Shown in pieces: positions 35,358 to 44,435 of a DNA stretch of 64,000 nt; the stretch's first letter is position 1, and the number at the start of each line of letters is the position of its first letter. Location of the stretch: NCBI RefSeq assembly GCF_001591405.1, contig NZ_BCUV01000007.1, forward strand, positions 1,054,001 through 1,118,000, read 5' to 3'. The notes under the pieces are model-generated. The model was given only the letters and a program-made list of their open reading frames with translations. It was not told the origin of the DNA and ran no database searches. The position numbers and the translations under genes are program-made. Origin of the DNA: Janibacter terrae NBRC 107853 (GTDB taxonomy: Bacteria > Actinomycetota > Actinomycetes > Actinomycetales > Dermatophilaceae).

Positions 35358-35376
35358 GTGTCAGGTTCCCTGACAC
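35358..35376. promoter_or_regulatory. Inverted repeat upstream of fdhA
   Basis: GTGTCAGG-TTC-CCTGACAC, perfect 8-bp arms, lies 128 bp before the fdhA start and 71 bp before the Fic start. It could be an operator for either gene or a small terminator; nothing in the window identifies its binder. Confidence 0.45.
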
Positions 35377-35446
35377 ATCCCGAAAACATGTTAGGTTTCA
35401 CGAAAATTCTTAACGCGTTGTGCGGATACGGTGAAAGGAGCGACAC

Positions 35447-36529
35447 GTGACGTGGAGCCCTGAAACTCCCTTCAACGACCTCCCGCCCCTGCCCCCAGCG
35501 GACCTGGACCTTGAGCCCAAGGCTGTGCTCAAGGCGACCGTCGAAGCCCGGACGGCGCTGGCGACACTTGCCCAAGCCGGACTGGTGCTCCCGAACCCGA
35601 ACATCCTGATCCACGCCGTCCCGTTGCTCGAGGCCCAAGCCAGCTCCGAGATCGAGAACATCGTGACCACGGCCGATGAACTCTTCAAGCACGTCGACTC
35701 GGGTGGGGGGGACCATGCCACCAAAGAGGCGCTGAGATACCGCAGCGCCCTATTCGCTGGGGTTGAATCGATCAGGAGCCGGCCCCTCACTGCGACGACA
35801 GCCGCTCGAATCTGCTCTGAGTTGCAGGGGCGCGACATGGCTGTTCGCGCAGTGCCCGGCACAAGAATCGTGAACCCGGCCACGCGTCAAATCGTGTATG
35901 CCCCACCCGAGGGAGCCGACCTCATCCGGGGGAAGCTCTCGGAGTGGGAGCGCTTTGTTCATTCCGGAGACGATCTTGATCCGCTGGTGCGCATGGCGGT
36001 GGCTCATTACCAGTTCGAGGCGATCCACCCCTTCCACGACGGCAATGGCCGCACTGGTCGCGTCATCAACATCCTGATGTTGATCGAGGCGGGTCTCCTC
36101 CACGACCCCATCCTCTATCTCTCCCGCGCGATCATCGCGCGGAAGAATGACTACTATCGACTGCTGCGCGCTGTGACGGCCGAGGGTGCTTGGATCGAAT
36201 GGATCCTCTACATGCTTGACGTCGTAAGGGAGTCGGCGACGTCGACCACGCAGAAGATCGGGTCCATCCGTACGTGCCAGGAGGACATTGCTGAGCGTGC
36301 TCGAGCGGCCACCCCGGGTGGGAAAGACGCGCACTTCTTGGCCGTCCTCTTCGAACAGCCTTACTGCCGCATCAACACTGTGGCCGAGCGATGCGACATC
36401 TCCCGTCAGACCGCCTCCTCTTGGCTACACGCACTGGTTGACGCTGGGCTCCTCAGTGACGTGAAGGTTGGCAGGGAGCGTCTCTTCGTCAACCACGAGT
36501 TTCTCGATGTGTTGACGCGGCCTGAATGA
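35447..36529 (+). CDS. Fic family protein with inhibitory helix and C-terminal winged helix
   Basis: A 360-residue Fic enzyme that would transfer AMP to a protein. The core loop HPFHDGNGRTGR near residue 197 is complete. ASSEIENIVTT near 65 is the (S/T)xxxE(G/N) inhibitory helix, so it is class II, autoinhibited. A C-terminal winged helix (RCDISRQTASSWLHALVDAGL) could bind DNA. It starts at a GTG with AAAGGAG upstream. Base use is visibly less GC-rich than its neighbours and intergenic AT-rich stretches flank it, pointing to horizontal acquisition beside the fdh locus. Confidence 0.92.
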   Translation: MTWSPETPFNDLPPLPPADLDLEPKAVLKATVEARTALATLAQAGLVLPNPNILIHAVPLLEAQASSEIENIVTTADELFKHVDSGGGDHATKEALRYRSALFAGVESIRSRPLTATTAARICSELQGRDMAVRAVPGTRIVNPATRQIVYAPPEGADLIRGKLSEWERFVHSGDDLDPLVRMAVAHYQFEAIHPFHDGNGRTGRVINILMLIEAGLLHDPILYLSRAIIARKNDYYRLLRAVTAEGAWIEWILYMLDVVRESATSTTQKIGSIRTCQEDIAERARAATPGGKDAHFLAVLFEQPYCRINTVAERCDISRQTASSWLHALVDAGLLSDVKVGRERLFVNHEFLDVLTRPE

Positions 36530-36576
36530 GGGCGGGTGATGCTCGTGAGTGAACAACTCGCCTCACGAAGTAAGCC

Positions 36577-38097
36577 TCACCAAGCGTACGGCTCGTAGTT
36601 CTTCAGGAAGACACCGTAGAGGTCCTCGCCGCGTTCGCCGCGCACGACCGGGTCGTACACGCGGGCAGCGCCGTCGACGAGGTCGAGCGGGGCGTGCCAG
36701 CCCTGCGCCGCGATCTCGAGCTTCTCGTGGTGCGGACGCTCGTCGGTGATCCACCCCGTGTCGACAGCGGTCATGAGGATGCGGTCGGTCTCGAACATCT
36801 CGCCCGCCGACGTGCGGGTCAGCATGTTGAGCGCGGCCTTGGCCATGTTGGTGTGGGGGTGCCCGGCGCCCTTGTACCGCCGGGAGAACTGCCCCTCCAT
36901 CGCGGAGACGTTGACGACGTAGGCCCGGGCCGCGTCGCCGACCTCGGCACGACGGCGCTCGACCGCCGCACGCATCGCCGGCCGGAGCCGGGAGACGAGG
37001 AGGAAGGGGGCGACCGAGTTGCACATCTGCACCTCGAGCAGCTCGAGCGGGTCGACCTCGTCGACGGTCTGCTTCCACGAGTTGGTCGCCACGACGTCGG
37101 GCAGCAGCCCGCCGGCGTCCACCGCGGTGCCCGCGAGGTGCGCCTCGAGCGAGGCGTGGCCGGCGGAGAGGGCCAGGCGGGTGAGGTCGGCGGCGCTCTG
37201 CGTGGCGACGTCGGCGTGCGGCACCGGGTGCGAGCCCAGGGTCCCGATGAGGGCCGCCGGGTGTGCCTCGCTCACCCGGTCGAAGGTCAGCATCCGCGGT
37301 GTGACGCCACCGGTCTCGAGCGGCTGCGACTCGCCGTCGACGAGGTGCGAGTAGGCGCCGGGGGAGCGGCGCACCGTCTGGCAGGCGTTGTTGATGAGGA
37401 TGTCGAGCGGTCCTGCGGCAGCGACCTCGTCGGTGAGGGCGACGACCTGGGTGGGGTCGCGCAGGTCGATGCCGATGATCGTCAGCCGGTCGATCCACTC
37501 GGGGGAGTCGGCGAGCTCGGCGAAGCGTCGCGCGGCGTCGCGGGGGAAGCGCGTGGTGATCGTCAGGTCGGCGCCGTCGCGCAGCAGCCGCAGGGCGATG
37601 TACATGCCGATCTTCGCCCGGCCGCCGGTGAGCAGCGCGCGGCGGCCGCGCAGGTCCGTGCCCTGGTCGCGGCGGACGTGGCTGCGGGCCGCGCAGTCCG
37701 GGCAGAGCCAGTGGTAGAAGGCGTCGACGAGCGTGTAGTCCGCGTGGCACATGTAGCAGCCGCGGGGGATCTGCAGCTCCCCGACGAAGCGGCCCTCGCT
37801 CGTCGGGGCGAGCGGGATCCCCTTCGTCTCGTCGTCGATGCGCATCGGCGAGCCGGTCGCGGTCCGGTCGAGGATCGCCTGGTCGTGCGCCATCTTGGGG
37901 CCGCGCTCGGCCTGCCGGGCCTCGCGCCGGCGGGCCTTCTTCACCCGGTTGTACATCGAGCCCGCGGCGCGCTTGACCGTGGCGATGTCCTCGTGGCCGG
38001 GTGGCAGCTCGTGGAGCATCCCGAGGACGCGAAGGGTGGTGGCCAGGTCATCGGGGTCGACGCCGTCCACGGCACGGTCCAGCTGCACGTCACTCAC
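36577..38097 (-). CDS. SDR family oxidoreductase with N-terminal zinc ribbon
   Basis: A 506-residue protein, twice a normal SDR. Residues 1-115 are a charged helical segment (HELPPGHEDIATVKRAAGSMYNRVKKARR). Residues about 128-155 hold CYMCHADYTLVDAFYHWLCPDC, a CxxC...CxxC zinc ribbon. The rest is a short-chain dehydrogenase with ALLTGGRAKIGMYIALRLL as the nucleotide site, ILINNACQTV, VNVSAMEGQFSR and the catalytic YKGAGHPHTNMAK. Substrate unknown. The GTG at 38097 (or one three codons on) is chosen; the frame remains open far upstream through the aldolase gene, which is not coding here. Confidence 0.85.
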   Translation of the reverse strand: MSDVQLDRAVDGVDPDDLATTLRVLGMLHELPPGHEDIATVKRAAGSMYNRVKKARRREARQAERGPKMAHDQAILDRTATGSPMRIDDETKGIPLAPTSEGRFVGELQIPRGCYMCHADYTLVDAFYHWLCPDCAARSHVRRDQGTDLRGRRALLTGGRAKIGMYIALRLLRDGADLTITTRFPRDAARRFAELADSPEWIDRLTIIGIDLRDPTQVVALTDEVAAAGPLDILINNACQTVRRSPGAYSHLVDGESQPLETGGVTPRMLTFDRVSEAHPAALIGTLGSHPVPHADVATQSAADLTRLALSAGHASLEAHLAGTAVDAGGLLPDVVATNSWKQTVDEVDPLELLEVQMCNSVAPFLLVSRLRPAMRAAVERRRAEVGDAARAYVVNVSAMEGQFSRRYKGAGHPHTNMAKAALNMLTRTSAGEMFETDRILMTAVDTGWITDERPHHEKLEIAAQGWHAPLDLVDGAARVYDPVVRGERGEDLYGVFLKNYEPYAW

Positions 38098-38117
38098 GAC
38101 GTCCGAGGATACGTGGC

Positions 38118-38891
38118 TCAGGTGAGGTCGAGGACCGCCTCGGCGCCCAGGGCGACCAGGGCGATGTCGGTGGCGACGGCGACCCGGGTGATGCCCAGGG
38201 CGCGCAGCGCGGGGACGTGGTCGGGGTGACCGGCGAAGGCCGCCACGTCGGTGCCGTGGCGGCGGGCCGCCGCGAGGATCCGGGGCACCGGACCACTCGG
38301 GGAGGTGTCGGCGAGCATCTGCGCCATCGGCACGCCGAGGGCGAGGGAGAGGTCGACCGGTCCGAGGAAGAGGAGGTTGACCCCGTCGACGGCCGCGATC
38401 TCCTCGACCGCCTCGAGCGCCCCGGCGGTCTCGATCATCACGGCGCACTGCACCTGGGCGTTGGCGCGCTCCGCGTCCGGCGCGTAGCCGTCCCACATCG
38501 GGGTGAGCGGGCCCCAGCTGCGCTCGCCGAGCGGCGGGTAGAAGGCGGCCCGCACCGCGGCGCGCGCGTCCTCGAGCGAGGCGACGGAGGGGATGACGAC
38601 GCCCGCGGCGCCGGCGTCGAGCGAGGCCCCGATCCAGACGTGGTCGACCCCCGGTACCCGGACGACGAAGTTGGCGCCGACGTCGCCGAGGGCCCGTCCC
38701 AGGTCGACGAGGGCGGAGCGGTCGATCGCCCCGTGCTGGGCGTCGAGCGCCAGCCAGTCGAAGCCCGTGCCGGCGAGCCGCCGGGCGAGGTCGACGTCGT
38801 TGCCCATGAGCCACAAGCCGCGGGAGTCGGGCCCGATGGCGGCCCGCCGGGGCTGGTCCTCGGCGCTCGGCCCGGATGAAGACGCGTACAT
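38118..38891 (-). CDS. HpcH/HpaI family aldolase
   Basis: A 257-residue class II aldolase of the HpcH/HpaI type, which cleaves 2-oxo-4-hydroxy acids to pyruvate or another oxo acid plus an aldehyde. DWLALDAQHGAIDRSALVDL near residue 44, PGVDHVWIGASLDAGAAGVVIPSV near 78, and metal ligands in CAVMIETAGALEAVEEIAAVDGVNLLFLGPVDLS near 145 are the family blocks. It follows the HAD gene divergently; the SDR is 20 bp downstream, so the two may share a transcript. Confidence 0.87.
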   Translation of the reverse strand: MYASSSGPSAEDQPRRAAIGPDSRGLWLMGNDVDLARRLAGTGFDWLALDAQHGAIDRSALVDLGRALGDVGANFVVRVPGVDHVWIGASLDAGAAGVVIPSVASLEDARAAVRAAFYPPLGERSWGPLTPMWDGYAPDAERANAQVQCAVMIETAGALEAVEEIAAVDGVNLLFLGPVDLSLALGVPMAQMLADTSPSGPVPRILAAARRHGTDVAAFAGHPDHVPALRALGITRVAVATDIALVALGAEAVLDLT

Positions 38892-38941
38892 GGTGACCTC
38901 CGTGGTTCGGGTCCACCCTAGGGTCTCCCTAAGGTCGTCCC

Positions 38942-39598
38942 ATGGACTCCGACCCCTTCGACGGCCGCACCTTCGCCGCGGTGATCTTCGACAACGACGG
39001 CACGCTCGTCGACTCCACCGGCTCGGTCGAGCGGTCGTGGGTGAGGTGGGCGATCGAGCACGGCGTCGACCCGGTGGCCCTCGTCGGTCACCACGGGATG
39101 CCCGCGCCCGCGATCATCGCCTCGGTCGCGCCCCACCTCGACCCCGACGACGCCTTCGCGCGGATCGAGCGGCTCGAGGTCGACGACGTCGAGGACGTCC
39201 TCGCGCTCCCCGGTGTGCACGACGCGCTCGCGGCGCTCGTCGACGTGCCGGTCGCCGTCGCGACCTCCGCCACCCCGGAGCTGGCCCGGGTCCGCCTCAC
39301 CGCCGCCGAGATCGGCATCGACGAGGTGGTGACCTTCGACGACGTGGAGCGCGGCAAGCCGCACCCCGACCCCTTCCTCCTCGCGGCGCAGCGTCTGGGG
39401 GTCGACCCGAGCGAGTGCCTCGTCTGCGAGGACGCCCCGAGCGGCGTCGCCGCGGCCCGGGCGGCCGGCTGCGCGGTCCTCGCCGTGACGACGACGAGTG
39501 GCGCCGACGCCCTCGCGGACGCGGACCTCGTCGTGGACTCGCTGGCCGACGTGACCTTCGAGGTCGTCGACGGCCGCGTGCGCGTGCGCCTGCGCTGA
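38942..39598 (+). CDS. HAD family phosphatase
   Basis: A 218-residue HAD hydrolase. Motif I is VIFDNDGTLVDSTG near residue 15, where DxD is kept as DND; motif II is VATSATPELARVRL; motif III has ERGKPHPDPFLLAAQRLG; motif IV is CLVCEDAPSGVAAARAAGC. This is the beta-phosphoglucomutase / phosphoglycolate phosphatase branch; it would dephosphorylate a small sugar phosphate. It starts at the ATG 50 bp from the divergent aldolase. Confidence 0.87.
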   Translation: MDSDPFDGRTFAAVIFDNDGTLVDSTGSVERSWVRWAIEHGVDPVALVGHHGMPAPAIIASVAPHLDPDDAFARIERLEVDDVEDVLALPGVHDALAALVDVPVAVATSATPELARVRLTAAEIGIDEVVTFDDVERGKPHPDPFLLAAQRLGVDPSECLVCEDAPSGVAAARAAGCAVLAVTTTSGADALADADLVVDSLADVTFEVVDGRVRVRLR

Positions 39599-39602
39599 CC
39601 GC

Positions 39603-40391
39603 TCAGACGAAGGGGAGGTCGCGCGCCATCCCCTCGGCGCGGCCCGGCTCGGCGTAGTGCTCGACGCCGAAGGCCTCGGCGAAGACCTCCGGCGGCATCG
39701 CCAGCATCTCCTGCACGTCGGACTGCGAGCCGTGGGCAGCCAGGGCGGCCCGCTTGAGGTCGATGACCTCGGTGACGTCGACGGCGTGGTGGATCTCGTG
39801 CTGCGGCAGGCCGATCGGGTTGCCGTCGTCCATGGGGGCGTCGGCGTCGAACCCCGGGTCGATGCCGAGCGAGCGGGCCGCGGCGAGCTGCTCGCGCACG
39901 CGGTCGCGGTTGATGGTCGCCTCGAGCAGACGGGGCCGGCGGGCGGCGAGCGCGGCCGCGCGGTGGGCGACGTGGTGGACCTTGACGTGGTCGGGGTGGC
40001 CGTAGCCGCCGTGCCAGTCGTAGCCGACGAGCACGTCCGCGTCCTCCTCGTCGAGGACCGCGGCCAGCCGCCCGGCGGCCTCGTCGAGGTCGGCGGAATG
40101 GAAGGCGCTCTCGTGACCGTTCTCCTCCCACCCGGTCATCCCGGAGTCGGCGTACCCGAGCCACTCGACGCGGGCCGTGCCGGTGATCGCCGCGGACGCG
40201 TCGGCCTCGCGCCGGCGGTGCTCGGCGAGGCTCCCCCCTTCGCCCAGGTCGTCCGGGACGGTGCCGTGCTCGCCGTGGGTCGCGTAGACGACGACCACCC
40301 GGCCCCCCGCGCGCGAGGTGAGGGCCATCGAGCCGGCGGTCCCGCTGGCCTCGTCGTCGGGATGGGCGTGGAAGAAGACGGTGGTCGTCAC
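39603..40391 (-). CDS. LmbE/PIG-L deacetylase, mycothiol conjugate amidase-like
   Basis: A 262-residue zinc amidase. HAHPDDEAS near residue 8 has the metal-binding His-Asp pair, and GYGHPDHVKVHHVAHRAA near 137 the second histidine group. Mca and MshB of actinobacteria cleave mycothiol S-conjugates or N-acetyl-glucosaminyl-inositol. This one has the MTGWEENGHESAFH substrate-loop region seen in Mca-like proteins. The GTG start is preceded by a large open frame that is a shadow of the MDMPI gene. It is divergent from that gene. Confidence 0.82.
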   Translation of the reverse strand: MTTTVFFHAHPDDEASGTAGSMALTSRAGGRVVVVYATHGEHGTVPDDLGEGGSLAEHRRREADASAAITGTARVEWLGYADSGMTGWEENGHESAFHSADLDEAAGRLAAVLDEEDADVLVGYDWHGGYGHPDHVKVHHVAHRAAALAARRPRLLEATINRDRVREQLAAARSLGIDPGFDADAPMDDGNPIGLPQHEIHHAVDVTEVIDLKRAALAAHGSQSDVQEMLAMPPEVFAEAFGVEHYAEPGRAEGMARDLPFV

Positions 40392-40460
40392 CGGACCATC
40401 GTGCACCGGCGCGCCGTCACCCCGGTTGCCGACGAGCACGAAGGGGGGAAGTCTCGCCCC

Positions 40461-41297
40461 ATGAACGCCGACGTGCAGGCCCACTGGCTCCCCTTCGACC
40501 GCTACCTGGACGCGATCGAGCGGGAGAGCCGCCGGTTCCGCGAGTGCCTCGCCGACGCCGACCCGGACCTGCGGGTGCCGAGCTGCCCCGACTGGAGCGC
40601 CGAGGACCTGCTGTGGCACCTGGGCGGGGACGTGCAGCACTTCTGGGCGTGGGTGATCGCCCAGCGACCCGAGGGGCCCGAGTCCTACCCCGAGCCGCAC
40701 CGGCCGGGCGGCCACGCGGGCGTGCTCGCCTTCTACGACCAGGCGCACGAGGACCTGCTGCTGCGTCTGCGCAACGCCGACCCGGCCGACGGTGCCTGGT
40801 CCTGGAGTGCCGACCCGCGGCTGCACACCGTCGGCTTCACGATGCGTCGGCAGGCGCACGAGGCGCTGGTCCACCGCGTCGACGCCGAGCTGACGGTGGG
40901 CGCGCGGACCCCGCTCGACCCGGTGCTCGCGGCCGACGGGGTGCTCGAGTGCCTCGACGTCATGTACGGCTCCCACCCGCGGTGGGGGCGGTTCACGCCC
41001 GACGGCACGCGCGTGGTCGTCGAGCTCACCGACGTCGGACGGCGACTGCTCGTCGGGCTCGGGCGCTTCGCCGGGCGCGACCCGCGCTCGGGCGAGGTCG
41101 TCGACGTCGACGATCTCGCCGTGCTCGACCCCGCCCTGCACGAGCACACGGGCGCCGCGGACGTGACGGTCCGTGGCAGCGCCGAGCAGGTCGACCTGTG
41201 GCTGTGGCACCGGGGCATCGAGGACGCCCTCGCCGTCGACGGCGAGGAGGGCGTCCACGAGCGGCTCGTGGCGATCCTGGGCGCCCCGATCGGCTGA
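40461..41297 (+). CDS. Maleylpyruvate isomerase family mycothiol-dependent enzyme
   Basis: A 278-residue DinB/MDMPI-fold protein. VPSCPDWSAEDLLWHLGGDVQHFWAWVI near residue 40 gives the first metal-ligand His, and RRQAHEALVHRVDAEL near 133 the second HxxxH ligand set. A C-terminal domain (residues 170-278) matches the MDMPI C-terminal fold. These enzymes attach or use mycothiol in isomerisations; substrate unknown. The ATG at 40461 is chosen; the earlier in-frame sequence is opposite the Mca-like gene. Confidence 0.83.
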   Translation: MNADVQAHWLPFDRYLDAIERESRRFRECLADADPDLRVPSCPDWSAEDLLWHLGGDVQHFWAWVIAQRPEGPESYPEPHRPGGHAGVLAFYDQAHEDLLLRLRNADPADGAWSWSADPRLHTVGFTMRRQAHEALVHRVDAELTVGARTPLDPVLAADGVLECLDVMYGSHPRWGRFTPDGTRVVVELTDVGRRLLVGLGRFAGRDPRSGEVVDVDDLAVLDPALHEHTGAADVTVRGSAEQVDLWLWHRGIEDALAVDGEEGVHERLVAILGAPIG

Positions 41298-41338
41298 CCG
41301 GTGTCCCCGCAGTGCGGGGCCGGTGTACGAGCGCGAGG

Positions 41339-41357
41339 ATTGGTGAGGCTAACCTCA
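41339..41357. promoter_or_regulatory. IdeR/DtxR-like iron box
   Basis: ATTGGTGAGGCTAACCTCA matches 15 of 19 positions of the mycobacterial/corynebacterial iron box TTAGGTTAGGCTAACCTAA; the core GTGAGGCTAACCTCAC is a clear dyad. It lies 63 bp before the siderophore-binding lipoprotein, so the import operon is probably repressed by iron-loaded IdeR/DtxR. Confidence 0.82.
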
Positions 41358-41420
41358 CACGACCTGATCGCCTCGTGGCGTGGCCCGTGCGGTGACGCCC
41401 TTCCGGAAGGACCTCCCTTC

Positions 41421-42395
41421 GTGCTGACGCGCACCCGCTCGCTCGCCCTCGTCGGCGGCCTCGCCCTCACCCTCTCCGCCTGCGGCGGGCAGACCGACGC
41501 CGCCGAGGGAGGCTCCGGCGAGACCATCGAGGTGACCGACAACCACGGCACCCAGCAGGTCCCCGCGCCGCCGACCTCGATCGTCGCGACGGACAACCGC
41601 ACCTTCGAGACGCTCTCGGACTGGGGCGTCGACCTCTCCGCCGCCGCCGTGAGCCTGATGCCCGACACCATCGAGTACGTCGAGGACGACGCCATCGTCG
41701 ACCTGGGTACCCACCGCGAGCCCGACCTCGAGGCGATCGTCGCGGCCGAGCCGGACCTCGTCATCAACGGCCAGCGCTTCACGCAGCACGAGGCCAAGCT
41801 CAAGGAGCTCGCGCCCGACGCCGCCTTCCTCAACCTCGACCCGCGCGAGGGCGAGCCGCTCGACGCCGAGCTCAAGCGCCAGACCGAGGTCCTGGGTGAG
41901 GTCTTCGGCAAGGAGAGCGAGGCCGAGGAGCTCGGCCGGGACCTCGACGCGCAGGTCGCCCGGGTCAAGGCGGCCTACCAGCCCGGCGAGACCGTCATGG
42001 CGATCAACACCTCGGGTGGCGAGCTCGGCTACATCGCGCCGACCGTCGGCCAGACCCTCGGCCCGGTCTTCGACCTCTTCGACCTGGAGCCGGCGCTCGA
42101 GGTCGAGGGCGCGAGCGACGACCACCAGGGCGACGAGGTCTCCGTCGAGGCGATCGCGAAGGCCGACCCCGACTGGATCCTCGTCATGGACCGGGACGCC
42201 GCAGTCGCTGCCGACGAGGAGGGCTACACGCCCGCGAAGCAGCTCATCGAGGACTCGGAGGCGCTGCGGGACGTCACCGCGGTCTCCACGGGCCAGGTCG
42301 TCTTCATGCCCGCCGACAGCTACACCAACGAGGGCATCCAGACCTTCACCGAGTTCTTCACGACCTTCGCCGACGCGCTCGAGGACAAGAGCTGA
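41421..42395 (+). CDS. Iron-siderophore ABC transporter substrate-binding lipoprotein
   Basis: A 324-residue binding protein. The signal peptide ends in the lipobox LTLSACGGQ, residues about 15-23. IEVTDNHGTQQVPAPPTSIVATDNRTFETL near 38 is the FepB/FatB-like N-terminal lobe entry, and LGTHREPDLEAIVAAEPDLVI near 97 the conserved hinge strand. It delivers ferric siderophore to the two permeases encoded downstream. The GTG start has GGAAGG upstream. The operon has an iron box. Confidence 0.9.
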   Translation: MLTRTRSLALVGGLALTLSACGGQTDAAEGGSGETIEVTDNHGTQQVPAPPTSIVATDNRTFETLSDWGVDLSAAAVSLMPDTIEYVEDDAIVDLGTHREPDLEAIVAAEPDLVINGQRFTQHEAKLKELAPDAAFLNLDPREGEPLDAELKRQTEVLGEVFGKESEAEELGRDLDAQVARVKAAYQPGETVMAINTSGGELGYIAPTVGQTLGPVFDLFDLEPALEVEGASDDHQGDEVSVEAIAKADPDWILVMDRDAAVAADEEGYTPAKQLIEDSEALRDVTAVSTGQVVFMPADSYTNEGIQTFTEFFTTFADALEDKS

Positions 42396-43375
42396 GCACG
42401 ACGACCGCCGGGCGCGCCGCCACCAAGGGGCGCCTCCTCGACGCGAAGCTCGCCCTCGGCGCCCTCGCCGTGGGCGGGCTCCTCGTCCTGTCCCTCTTCA
42501 CCGGCGTCTACGACATCTTCGGCGGGGAGCGCGGCGGCGAGATGTTCGCCATCACCCGCATCCCGCGCACGGTCGCGCTCGTCCTCGCCGGTGCCGCGAT
42601 GGCGATGTCTGGCCTGGTGATGCAGCTGCTCACGCAGAACCGCTTCGTCGAGCCGACGACCACCGGCACCACGGAGTGGGCCGGCCTGGGGCTGCTGACG
42701 GTGATGATCCTCTTCCCGGGCGCCAGCCTCATGGAGCGGATGGTCGGGGCGGTCGTCGCGGCCTTCATCGGCACGATGGTCTTCTTCCTCTTCCTGCGCA
42801 GGGTGACCCTCAGGTCCTCGCTCATCGTCCCCATCGTGGGGATCATGCTGGGTGCGGTCGTGGGGTCGGTCTCGACCTTCGTCGCGCTGCAGACCGACAT
42901 GCTGCAGAACCTGGGCATCTGGTTCGCGGGCAGCTTCACCTCGATCCTGCGCGGGCAGTACGAGGTGCTCTGGGTCGTCGCCCTCGTGGCCGTCGCGATC
43001 TTCGTCGTCGCCGACCGGTTCACCGTCGCGGGGCTCGGTGAGGAGATCTCGACCAACGTCGGGCTCGACTACGACCGGGTCATCCTGATCGGCACCTGCC
43101 TCATCGCCGTCGCCACCGGGGTCGTCACCGTCGTCGTCGGCAACCTGCCCTTCCTCGGGCTGATCGTCCCCAACATCGTCTCGATGTTCCGCGGGGACGA
43201 CCTGCGCAGCAACCTGCCGTGGGTCTGCCTGCTCGGCATCGGCATCGTCACGGTCTGCGACCTCGTCGGCCGCACGATCATCGCGCCCTTCGAGGTGCCG
43301 GTCTCGCTCATCCTGGGCGTCGTCGGGGCGGGCGTCTTCATCGCCCTCCTGCTCAGGCAGCGCCGTCGTGGCTGA
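42392..43375 (+). CDS. Iron-siderophore ABC permease 1 (FecCD type)
   Basis: A 327-residue permease with about nine helices; RIPRTVALVLAGAAMAMSGLVMQLLTQNRFVEPTTTGTTEWAG near residue 48 is the FecCD signature. LPFLGLIVPNIVSMFRGDD near 258 is the coupling helix that contacts the ATPase. The best start is a CTG at 42392 overlapping the previous TGA (CTGA), giving MSTTTAGRAATKGRLLDAKLALG; the next GTG, at 42470, would cut into the first helix. It heterodimerises with the next gene's product. Confidence 0.88.
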   Translation: MSTTTAGRAATKGRLLDAKLALGALAVGGLLVLSLFTGVYDIFGGERGGEMFAITRIPRTVALVLAGAAMAMSGLVMQLLTQNRFVEPTTTGTTEWAGLGLLTVMILFPGASLMERMVGAVVAAFIGTMVFFLFLRRVTLRSSLIVPIVGIMLGAVVGSVSTFVALQTDMLQNLGIWFAGSFTSILRGQYEVLWVVALVAVAIFVVADRFTVAGLGEEISTNVGLDYDRVILIGTCLIAVATGVVTVVVGNLPFLGLIVPNIVSMFRGDDLRSNLPWVCLLGIGIVTVCDLVGRTIIAPFEVPVSLILGVVGAGVFIALLLRQRRRG

Positions 43376-44435
43376 GGCACCCGCACGGGCCCGCGTCACC
43401 CCGGTCACCACCGAGCCGGTGGTGACCGAGGGCGGACGTGCGTCCGGCCCCCTTCCCACAGTCCGCGCCCGCCGGCGCTACCGGGTCGTCCTCGCCGTGC
43501 TCGTCGTCCTCGCCCTCGGCTCCGCCTTCGGGCACCTGGCGTGGGACAACCCGATGCCGGTCGGGTCGCGGGGCTTCTGGCTCGTCGCCGAGCTGCGGGC
43601 GAGCTCGCTCGTGGCCATGGCGGTCGTCGCCGTCTGCCAGGCGATCGCCACGGTGAGCTTCCAGACGGTGACGAACAACCGGATCATCACGCCCTCGATC
43701 ATGGGGTTCGAGTCGCTCTACGTCGCGGTGCAGACCGCAGCCGTCTACGTCCTCGGTGTCGCCGGGCTGGGGATGATGACGGGGCTGCCGCAGTTCGTCC
43801 TGCAGGTCGCCGTCATGGTCGGGCTGTCGCTCGCCCTCTACGGGTGGCTGCTCTCCGGGCGCTACGGCAATGTGCAGATCATGCTGCTCATCGGCATCGT
43901 GATCGGCGGCGGGCTCGCGTCGGTGTCCTCCTTCATGCGGCGGATGCTGACCCCGAGCGAGTTCGACGTCCTCACCGCGCGGATGTTCGGGTCGGTGGCC
44001 AACGCCGACCCGGGGTACTTCCCCGTCGCCATCCCGCTGTGCGTCGTCGCGGCCGCGCTGCTGTGGCGGCGGTCCCACCGTCTCGACGTCGTCGCCCTCG
44101 GCCGCGGCGCCGCGACCAACCTCGGGGTCGACCACCGCCGCGAGCTGATGACGACGCTCCTGCTCGTCTCGGTCCTCATGGCCGTCTCGACCGCGCTCGT
44201 CGGGCCGATGACCTTCCTCGGGTTCCTCGTCGCCACGCTGGCCTACCAGCTCGCCGACACCTACGACCACCGCCGGATCTTCCCCGTCGCCGTGCTCACC
44301 GGCTTCGTCGTGCTCTGCGGGGCCTACGTCGTCATGAAGCACGTGTTCTACGCGCAGGGCGTCGTCTCGATCATCATCGAGCTCGTCGGTGGCACCGTCT
44401 TCCTCATCGTCATCCTCCGCAAGGGGCGCCTGTGA
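43368..44435 (+). CDS. Iron-siderophore ABC permease 2 (FecCD type)
   Basis: A 355-residue FecCD permease, start GTG at 43368 overlapping permease 1 by 8 bp. A 40-residue cytosolic N-terminal tail leads to RYRVVLAVLVVLALG, then LRASSLVAMAVVAVCQAIATVSFQTVTNNRIITPSIMGFESL, the equivalent of the FecCD signature, and GPMTFLGFLVATLAYQLADTYDHR near 282 as coupling helix. The stop overlaps the ATPase start (GTGA). Confidence 0.9.
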   Translation: MAEAPARARVTPVTTEPVVTEGGRASGPLPTVRARRRYRVVLAVLVVLALGSAFGHLAWDNPMPVGSRGFWLVAELRASSLVAMAVVAVCQAIATVSFQTVTNNRIITPSIMGFESLYVAVQTAAVYVLGVAGLGMMTGLPQFVLQVAVMVGLSLALYGWLLSGRYGNVQIMLLIGIVIGGGLASVSSFMRRMLTPSEFDVLTARMFGSVANADPGYFPVAIPLCVVAAALLWRRSHRLDVVALGRGAATNLGVDHRRELMTTLLLVSVLMAVSTALVGPMTFLGFLVATLAYQLADTYDHRRIFPVAVLTGFVVLCGAYVVMKHVFYAQGVVSIIIELVGGTVFLIVILRKGRL

